This document shows, piece by piece, positions 1 through 5,428 of a stretch of DNA of 6,140 nt; the stretch's first letter is position 1, and each line of letters starts with the position of its first letter. The position numbers and the translations under genes are program-made. The stretch covers positions 1,677 to 7,816 of the forward strand of contig PLEB01000075.1 of the NCBI GenBank assembly GCA_003136915.1. The letters run 5' to 3'. The notes under the pieces were generated by a model. That model had not been told where the DNA came from, made no database searches, and worked only from the letters and a program-made list of their open reading frames with translations. This DNA is from Chitinophagaceae bacterium (GTDB lineage Bacteria; Bacteroidota; Bacteroidia; Chitinophagales; Chitinophagaceae).

Positions 1-468
1 AAGGATGCTGAAGAATTTGTTGAAATCTTAAAAGGATTTGAAAATGTTGTATTGCTTGGGGTTTTGAAGACTGGCGACCTTGCAAAGGAATTAAACAAAA
101 TGGATGCATTCCTGATTTGTTACGATATACAATTAGATCAAAGTAAGGGTACAAACTACCATAAGGTAATGGAATATCTTAGCACCGGCAAGGTGATCAT
201 TTCAAATAATATTACTACTTACAGCGGATATCCAGGATTGATCCGGATGACTGCTGAACGGACGGACAATAAAATGTTGCCTGAATTATTCAGGGAAACC
301 ATTAAAAACCTGGAAAAATGGAATGCGGATGACCTGGTTGATCAAAGAAAATCTTTTGCCAGGAATAACACTTATCAAAAACAAATCGAGCGGATTGACA
401 ATTATATCATGGACCTTTTGAAATCGCATTCGTATCAAAGCAATAAAACCTTAACGCCGGAATCATGA
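1..468 (+). CDS. Glycosyltransferase, GT-B fold (C-terminal part, 5' end outside window)
   Basis: The reading frame is open from the first base, giving 155 residues with no start; the true start lies upstream. The visible part resembles the nucleotide-sugar-binding C-terminal domain of GT-B glycosyltransferases. It has a DAFLICYD strand (residues 35-42), then HKVMEYLSTGKVIIS (54-68), which matches the family pattern of a Lys/Glu-containing segment (K55, E58) ahead of EYLxxGKxVxS and contacts the donor diphosphate and ribose. The tail FARNNTYQKQIERI (119-132) resembles the closing helix of such enzymes. It probably transfers a sugar from a nucleotide donor to a lipid-linked glycan at the cytoplasmic face of the inner membrane. 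Its stop overlaps the rfbF start by four bases (ATGA), indicating translational coupling. Donor and acceptor cannot be told. A TTG at 52 is just an internal Leu codon. Confidence 0.82.
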   Translation, partial: KDAEEFVEILKGFENVVLLGVLKTGDLAKELNKMDAFLICYDIQLDQSKGTNYHKVMEYLSTGKVIISNNITTYSGYPGLIRMTAERTDNKMLPELFRETIKNLEKWNADDLVDQRKSFARNNTYQKQIERIDNYIMDLLKSHSYQSNKTLTPES

Positions 469-1235
469 AAGTATTACTCCTTGCAGGTGGATTCGGTACG
501 CGCCTGAGCGAAGAAACCGATGTCCGTCCAAAACCGATGGCAGAAATAGGCGGAAAACCTATTCTCTGGCATATTATGAAAGGATATTCACACTATGGAT
601 ATACCGAATTCATAGTTCTCCTCGGCTATAAAGGCTATTACATAAAGGAATATTTCGCTAATTATTTTTTACACCAGAGTGATGTAACCATCGACCTCAG
701 TAATAATGAAATGCAGGTACATAATAATACATCTGAACCGTGGAAGGTCACCCTTCTGGAAACGGGTCAGGATACTATGACGGGGGGACGAATTAAAATG
801 GCTAAGGAATTTATCGGTAATGAACCTTTCCTGCTTACTTATGGGGATGGAGTTTCGGATATTGATTTAAAAAAGCTCATGATCTTTCACAAAGAGCATG
901 GAAAATATATTACGATGACAGCCGTTCAGCCAGAGGGAAGATTCGGTGCACTTGAAACGGATGGCAACCGGGTAGAATCTTTTCTCGAAAAGCCAAAAGG
1001 GGATGGAGGTTGGATCAATGGTGGATTTTTTGTCTGCCAGCCGGAGGTGTTGAATTATATTACGGGGGACGGGACCGTGTTTGAGCAGGAGCCATTACAG
1101 CAGCTGGCCATGGAAGGGCAATTGTACAATTACCGGCACAATGGATTTTGGAAATGCATGGATACGCTCAGGGATAAAAAAATGCTAAATGAGATGTGGG
1201 ACAGTGGCCATGCTAAATGGAAAACCTGGACCTGA
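465..1235 (+). CDS. rfbF: Glucose-1-phosphate cytidylyltransferase
   Basis: 256 residues, the usual length for RfbF/DdhA (EC 2.7.7.33), which makes CDP-glucose from CTP and glucose 1-phosphate in the cytoplasm, the first committed step to CDP-linked deoxysugars. The N-terminus carries the nucleotidyltransferase signature LLLAGGFGTRL (residues 4-14) followed by RPKPM (21-25). The EET at 16-18 and GKPILWHIMK (30-39) are typical of the cytidylyl rather than thymidylyl branch. Other family marks are TGQDTMTGGR (100-109), the metal-binding YGDGVSD (126-132, D128), EKPKG (175-179), the NGGFFV strand (185-190) and FWKCMDTLRD (228-237). The ATG overlaps the previous stop (ATGA), and the TGA shares one base with the next gene's ATG. 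The partner rfbG lies downstream, after two methyltransferase genes. The family call is very secure. Confidence 0.96.
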   Translation: MKVLLLAGGFGTRLSEETDVRPKPMAEIGGKPILWHIMKGYSHYGYTEFIVLLGYKGYYIKEYFANYFLHQSDVTIDLSNNEMQVHNNTSEPWKVTLLETGQDTMTGGRIKMAKEFIGNEPFLLTYGDGVSDIDLKKLMIFHKEHGKYITMTAVQPEGRFGALETDGNRVESFLEKPKGDGGWINGGFFVCQPEVLNYITGDGTVFEQEPLQQLAMEGQLYNYRHNGFWKCMDTLRDKKMLNEMWDSGHAKWKTWT

Positions 1236-2095
1236 TGAATCTTCGACAGCTCACTTATTTTAAGTTCAATTCTTCGTTTTTGAGGAATACGCTTTCCTTA
1301 TGGTTCAGAGAGGATCATTTTTATAAAATCCCTTTTGGAGCCGTTCGTGGAATGAAGCTGTATTACAGGAAAGACATTAATTTTCATGCTACCATGGGCG
1401 TTTGGGAAAAAGAAGCCATGAGGGCACTGAGAAAGGTATTCTATCGTTTCGGATTAAACCAGCCGGATAAGGTGATCGCGGATGTTGGAGCCAATATTGG
1501 GTATTATTCCCTGTTCTTTTCTAAATACCTGGATCCCTCTACGCAGATATACGCGTTCGAACCTTCTGTTTCTATTCTTCCTGTTTTAAGGAAGAACCTT
1601 ATGATCAACAATATTTCCAATGTCAAAGTACTGGAATTAGCATGCGCTGATCATACGGGAAACGAAGAATTTTTCCTGGGGGAACACCATCATGAATCAT
1701 CATTACTGAAAGAATGGTCAACCAATGCAACTGCCGGTACCAAAACAATGGTTGCTTCCGTTACACTAGATTACTATTTTGAAACTTTCAATCAGAACCG
1801 TTACCCGGATCTGATTAAAATGGATATTGAAGGCGGCGGAATATATGCGTTGAAGGGATGTGTAAATTGTATAAGCCTCAAAAGACCTTTCATTCTCATT
1901 GAATCACACAATCCGGCTGAGGACCAGGCAGTGAGTCACGTGCTTTTGAAATACAATTATGAGGCATTCAGGGTAACAGATGATAAATGGGTAATTAACA
2001 GGGATACCTACTACCCGGATCCTGATGGCGTTTGGGGCACCATGTTGCTGATGCCTTCTGAACTTAAAGCAGATTTTGTTCAAAATACAAAATGA
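1235..2095 (+). CDS. FkbM-family SAM-dependent methyltransferase (copy A)
   Basis: 286 residues from the ATG at 1235. An in-frame ATG at 1217 would add six residues, but 1235 is preferred: it gives a TGATG overlap with rfbF, and the protein then begins MNL exactly like its neighbour copy, aligning without gaps. SAM-binding motif I is ADVGANIGYYS (82-92), with the acidic YAFEPS strand end (106-111, E109) and KMDIEG (195-200), all typical of Methyltransf_21/FkbM enzymes, which O-methylate sugars and polyketides. No membrane segment or signal peptide is seen, so it is probably cytoplasmic. In the cluster it likely methylates a hydroxyl of a sugar or of the growing glycan. It is about 53% identical to the next gene (roughly 150 of 283 positions, counted by hand). 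Position 202, where I recall a second Glu in many family members, is Gly, and a C209-x2-C212 pair follows. The exact substrate is unknown. Confidence 0.88.
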   Translation: MNLRQLTYFKFNSSFLRNTLSLWFREDHFYKIPFGAVRGMKLYYRKDINFHATMGVWEKEAMRALRKVFYRFGLNQPDKVIADVGANIGYYSLFFSKYLDPSTQIYAFEPSVSILPVLRKNLMINNISNVKVLELACADHTGNEEFFLGEHHHESSLLKEWSTNATAGTKTMVASVTLDYYFETFNQNRYPDLIKMDIEGGGIYALKGCVNCISLKRPFILIESHNPAEDQAVSHVLLKYNYEAFRVTDDKWVINRDTYYPDPDGVWGTMLLMPSELKADFVQNTK

Positions 2096-2943
2096 ATTTA
2101 AAAAAAATAATCAGCCTGGAATTTGGGGTTCCTTTTTTAAGAAAGATCCTTAAAAAGCTGTACCGGGAAGGGCATTATTATAAAGTGAGGTTTGGAAAAT
2201 TAAGGGGTCTTAAATCCTATTATCGAAAGGACATAAACTTCCATACTTTGATCGGCTTCTGGGAAACCGAATCCATTGATCTGCTGGACAAAATAATCCG
2301 GCAATTCGGATGGAAAGACAAAAAAATTGTAGTAGCGGATGTAGGCGCTAATTTGGGATTTTATTCCATGTACTTCTCAAAACATTTATCCCCTTCCTCC
2401 AGGATTTATGCGTTTGAGCCTTCTGTATCCATTTTGGAGGTCTTAAAAAACAATATAAATATCAATCACTTAAAAAATGTCGAGATCGTGGAAGCTGCAT
2501 GCGCTGAAACAACCGGCACCGTAGAATTTTATATCGGCGAGAATCATCATACTTCTTCCATGTTGGACCGCTGGTCAAACAATTCGTCAACAGGCACCTT
2601 AACTAAAGTGGATTCGATTAGTCTGGACGATTTTTTTGGCAGTGAACGGATTGGAGAATACCCAGACCTAATTAAAATGGACATTGAAGGGTCTGGTGTG
2701 TATGCCTTAAAAGGATGTGATCTTTGCCTGAAAATAAAAAGACCCATTATACTTATGGAATCACATACAGGGGCCGAGGACTTTGCCGTCGGTAATGTAT
2801 TGAGTAATTATGATTACGAGGCCCTGCGGATAAGTACAAATAAATGGATATTACACAAAGACAGGAACTATGAAGATCCGAATGGCGTATGGGGCAAAAT
2901 GTTACTCGTTCCCGCGGAAAAAATGCTGACATTTAAGAACTGA
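2092..2943 (+). CDS. FkbM-family SAM-dependent methyltransferase (copy B)
   Basis: 283 residues, starting at an ATG that overlaps the previous stop as ATGA. It is a tandem paralogue of the preceding gene and aligns along its whole length without an internal gap. Motif I is ADVGANLGFYS (82-92), followed by YAFEPSVSIL (106-115) and KMDIEG (195-200). The stretch YYRKDINFH (43-51) and the C-terminal GVWGxMLLxP block are shared with copy A. They lie outside the SAM core, so they may shape a common acceptor site. Divergence is greatest at residues 61-80 and 181-189, which could alter regiospecificity. The gene is visibly A+T-rich: 2401-2460 has about 19 G/C, against about 36 in 3481-3540 of rfbG. 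Probable role: O-methylation of a second position, or of a related residue, of the same glycan. This role is inferred from duplication and context only. Confidence 0.88.
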   Translation: MNLKKIISLEFGVPFLRKILKKLYREGHYYKVRFGKLRGLKSYYRKDINFHTLIGFWETESIDLLDKIIRQFGWKDKKIVVADVGANLGFYSMYFSKHLSPSSRIYAFEPSVSILEVLKNNININHLKNVEIVEAACAETTGTVEFYIGENHHTSSMLDRWSNNSSTGTLTKVDSISLDDFFGSERIGEYPDLIKMDIEGSGVYALKGCDLCLKIKRPIILMESHTGAEDFAVGNVLSNYDYEALRISTNKWILHKDRNYEDPNGVWGKMLLVPAEKMLTFKN

Positions 2944-2949
2944 TCAGTT

Positions 2950-4056
2950 ATGTTTAATAACATTTATAAGGATAAAAAAATAATTGTAACAGGCAATACC
3001 GGTTTCAAGGGTTCCTGGCTGAGCCTCTGGCTGCATTCGCTGGGCGCTAAAGTAACAGGTATTTCCAAAGATATTCCCACGAACCCTTCTCTGTTTGAGG
3101 AATTAAGCCTGGCAGCAAAATCAGAACACCATTTTGCAAATATCTGCGACGGCGTCAGGATGAAAGAAATCTTTGAACAGGTGAAACCTGATTTTGTTTT
3201 TCATCTTGCGGCCCAGCCCATTGTTTCGGTTTCTTATGAGGATCCGGTCGATACTTTTCATACCAATACCATCGGCACGGCCAATATACTCGAAGCGCTC
3301 CGTTCCCTTAACCATCCCTGCAATGCGGTGATCATTACGAGCGATAAATGTTATGATAATGTGGAATGGATCTGGGGATATCGCGAACAGGATGCCCTCG
3401 GCGGTAAAGATCCTTATAGCGCTTCCAAAGGCGCTGCCGAGCTGGTGATAAAAACTTATTTTCATTCTTATTTTAAGAAGCCGGGCACAAAAGTGCGAAT
3501 AACCACGGTACGCGCCGGTAATGTGATCGGCGGCGGAGATTGGGCGCTTAATCGAATTGTGCCGGATTGTTTCCGTTCATGGAATGAACAAAAGGCCGTT
3601 CAGATCCGGAACCCAAATTCTACACGACCCTGGCAGCATGTACTTGAGCCGCTGAGCGGGTATTTGCGTGCGGGACAAATACTTGCCGAAACGGAAGGGG
3701 ATATTAATGGTGAACCTTTTAATATCGGGCCCCCGGCGGAACAAAATCATACGGTGCTCGAACTATTGCTGGCTGTAAATAAATTCTGGAACTCCGGTTC
3801 CATGAAGGAGCATTTTCAAATTGACGAGAGCAGCGGATTCCATGAAGCCGGCCTGCTTAAACTGAACTGCGATAAGGCGCTCTATTATCTGCAATGGAAA
3901 CCCACGCTTGATTTTGAATCCACGGCTCGGTTCACCGGCGAGTGGTACAATTACTTTTACAATAACAGCAGGAAGGATATCAGCGGCTATACCCTGAACC
4001 AGATTCAGGAATATGCAGATGTGGCCAGGAAAAAATCTATTGCATGGGTGTTATAG
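2950..4056 (+). CDS. rfbG: CDP-glucose 4,6-dehydratase
   Basis: 368 residues, close to the usual 355-370 for RfbG/DdhB (EC 4.2.1.45). It is an NAD+-dependent extended SDR that converts CDP-glucose to CDP-4-keto-6-deoxyglucose. The N-terminal Rossmann motif is TGNTGFKGSW (14-23), whose FKGSW ending is characteristic of this dehydratase. HLAAQP (85-90) lines the NAD site. TSDKCY (130-135) supplies the active-site Asp/Lys pair used in place of the Asp/Glu of dTDP-glucose dehydratase. Y156 and K160 form the YxxxK pair. RAGNVIGGGDWA (188-199) and RPWQHVLEPL (226-235) form the nucleotide-sugar-binding part. It begins six bases after the preceding stop with no clear Shine-Dalgarno, and its end overlaps the next gene by 13 bases. 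It uses the RfbF product. Its base composition looks more G+C-rich than the methyltransferases. Confidence 0.96.
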   Translation: MFNNIYKDKKIIVTGNTGFKGSWLSLWLHSLGAKVTGISKDIPTNPSLFEELSLAAKSEHHFANICDGVRMKEIFEQVKPDFVFHLAAQPIVSVSYEDPVDTFHTNTIGTANILEALRSLNHPCNAVIITSDKCYDNVEWIWGYREQDALGGKDPYSASKGAAELVIKTYFHSYFKKPGTKVRITTVRAGNVIGGGDWALNRIVPDCFRSWNEQKAVQIRNPNSTRPWQHVLEPLSGYLRAGQILAETEGDINGEPFNIGPPAEQNHTVLELLLAVNKFWNSGSMKEHFQIDESSGFHEAGLLKLNCDKALYYLQWKPTLDFESTARFTGEWYNYFYNNSRKDISGYTLNQIQEYADVARKKSIAWVL

Positions 4057-4487
4057 ATGATGTCAGGCTCACGCCACTGAGCATTATTCCCGGGGAATCC
4101 GGCGATATAATGCATGCGCTAAAACAGCAGGAAATTTCCTTTCATGGATTTGGCGAAGCGTATTTTTCCACGGTGCAATATCGGGCCGTCAAGGGTTGGA
4201 AGAAACACAGCCGGATGATACTTAACCTGATCGTTCCTTCGGGGGGCATCCGCTTTGTATTGTACGACGACCGACCCCTGAGCAAAACCTACCGCAACAT
4301 CATGGAACTGGAGCTTTCCAAAAAAAATTACCAACGGCTGACCGTGCCTCCTGGCGTCTGGATGGCGTTTCAGGGAATGTCGGCCGAAGTAAACATGCTC
4401 CTGAATATAGCCAGCATTCCGCACGACCCCGCCGAAGCAGAAAACATGTCCGTTAAAAATGAATTGATTCCATATAGCGGGTTTTAA
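4044..4487 (+). CDS. RmlC-like cupin, probable CDP-4-keto-6-deoxyhexose 3- and/or 5-epimerase
   Basis: 147 residues, shorter than classical dTDP-4-dehydrorhamnose 3,5-epimerase (about 180). Related features are FGEAYFSTV (36-44), KGWKKHSRM (50-58), the cupin strand IRFVLYDDR (69-77), LTVPPGVWMAFQG (99-111) and NIASIPHDPAE (121-131). The KGWKKH segment sits where RmlC has RGLH, so H55 is the likely counterpart of the catalytic base. The C-terminal Trp-Asn-Asp region of classical RmlC is not recognisable, so this is a divergent subgroup. Downstream of rfbG, the likely substrate is CDP-4-keto-6-deoxyglucose, epimerised at C3, C5 or both. The start at 4044 overlaps rfbG by 13 bases and yields a family-like N-terminus (VRLTPLSIIP). 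A non-catalytic or 3,4-ketoisomerase-like cupin is an alternative. Eight consecutive A residues lie at 4320-4327. Confidence 0.78.
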   Translation: MGVIDDVRLTPLSIIPGESGDIMHALKQQEISFHGFGEAYFSTVQYRAVKGWKKHSRMILNLIVPSGGIRFVLYDDRPLSKTYRNIMELELSKKNYQRLTVPPGVWMAFQGMSAEVNMLLNIASIPHDPAEAENMSVKNELIPYSGF

Positions 4488-5428
4488 TGAGAATACTGAT
4501 TACCGGTGGATTTGGATTTGTTGGCGGCCGCCTGACGCGCCGCCTCGCAGAAGAGCATGAGGTATGGGTCTCTTCCAGGAAACCGGCAACGGAAGATACT
4601 CTGCGCTTACACGGAAACGTTAGATGCTTTGATCACACGTTATTATTATCCCAGGATACTTTCCCTGCTTTTATAGATACCGTCATTCATCTGGCTGCAT
4701 TGAATGAAATCGATTGTGTAAAGCATCCTGATGAAGCGATCCGGGTGAATGTGAATGAAACACGAAAGATTCTTGAACATGGCATTGCAAAGAAAGTTGA
4801 ACGGTTTATTTATTTTTCTACGGCTCATATCTATGGATCGCCTTTGCGCGGTACCATTATTGAAGAATCTTTACCAATTCCAACCCATCCATATGCTATT
4901 ACGCACAGGGCGGCGGAAGATTATGTGGTTGCGGCAACCTTGCAAAAAAAGATCCATGGAACGGTGTTTCGTCTTTCCAATTCCTTTGGAGCGCCTGTTT
5001 CCGCGCAGGTAAACCGCTGGACCCTTCTGGCAAACGACCTATGCCGGCAGGCAGTTGAAAAAGGCAAGCTGGTCCTGAACTCAAATGGATGTCAGTACCG
5101 GGATTTTGTTTGTTTATCAGACGTTGAGGAACTGATTGCCCGCATGCTGGTCCACGCAAGAAAGCCCCGGCACATTATTTATAATCTCGGCTCGGGCATC
5201 AGCATGCGTGTGATGGATATGGCGGATGCGATCATTCAATCTGCCGTGACCGTTCTTCAAAAAAATATTCCGCTTGAACTACCTGCCGGTTGCGCAGCTT
5301 CAACAGAGCTTGAATTAAATTATTCGATCGACCGTTTAATGGCGGAAGGGTACGAAATAAAGAACGATGTTAACCTGGAACTGGAAAGACTGTTACAGTT
5401 CTGCAAAGAAAATTTTTCCAAAAGTTGA
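4487..5428 (+). CDS. Extended-SDR NAD(P)-dependent sugar epimerase/reductase, probable 4-ketoreductase
   Basis: 313 residues, the usual length for extended short-chain dehydrogenases acting on nucleotide sugars. The N-terminal Rossmann motif is TGGFGFVGG (6-14, GxxGxxG). HLAAL (68-72) and a conserved N88 follow. The active-site Ser/Thr are S111/T112 in FSTAHIYG. The catalytic Tyr is Y136 in HPYAITHRAAED, but the usual Lys four residues on is His (H140, CAC at 4904-4906). FRLSNSFG (161-168) and YRDFVCLSDV (204-213) are typical substrate-domain segments. As the last modifying enzyme after RfbF, RfbG and the cupin, it probably reduces the 4-keto group of the CDP-6-deoxy-hexulose. An epimerase role, or action on another sugar of the repeat unit, remains possible. 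The ATG shares one base with the preceding TAA (TAATG). The fold call is firm; the reaction is inferred from context. Confidence 0.85.
   Translation: MRILITGGFGFVGGRLTRRLAEEHEVWVSSRKPATEDTLRLHGNVRCFDHTLLLSQDTFPAFIDTVIHLAALNEIDCVKHPDEAIRVNVNETRKILEHGIAKKVERFIYFSTAHIYGSPLRGTIIEESLPIPTHPYAITHRAAEDYVVAATLQKKIHGTVFRLSNSFGAPVSAQVNRWTLLANDLCRQAVEKGKLVLNSNGCQYRDFVCLSDVEELIARMLVHARKPRHIIYNLGSGISMRVMDMADAIIQSAVTVLQKNIPLELPAGCAASTELELNYSIDRLMAEGYEIKNDVNLELERLLQFCKENFSKS

Noticed and set aside
1217..1234. An upstream in-frame ATG at 1217 as start of the first FkbM methyltransferase
   Set aside because: It lies inside rfbF. The ATG at 1235 gives the TGATG overlap and matches the MNL start of the paralogous neighbour.
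2547..2747. Minus-strand open frame within methyltransferase copy B
   Set aside because: It is opposite a well-conserved coding region (the DIEG motif area) and resembles no family; a shadow.
2941..2949. TGATCA palindrome and 6-base gap before rfbG as an operator or terminator
   Set aside because: Far too short for a terminator stem, and the palindrome simply includes the TGA stop codon; no promoter elements are seen.
3121..3465. Minus-strand 114-codon open frame inside rfbG
   Set aside because: It mirrors the conserved core of the dehydratase; no recognisable domain or start context.
4119..4424. Minus-strand 101-codon open frame inside the cupin gene
   Set aside because: It is antisense to the RmlC-like coding sequence, whose frame has clear family motifs.
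4755..5159. Plus- and minus-strand alternative open frames inside the SDR gene
   Set aside because: The SDR frame has Rossmann and active-site motifs through this region; the alternatives are low-complexity shadows.
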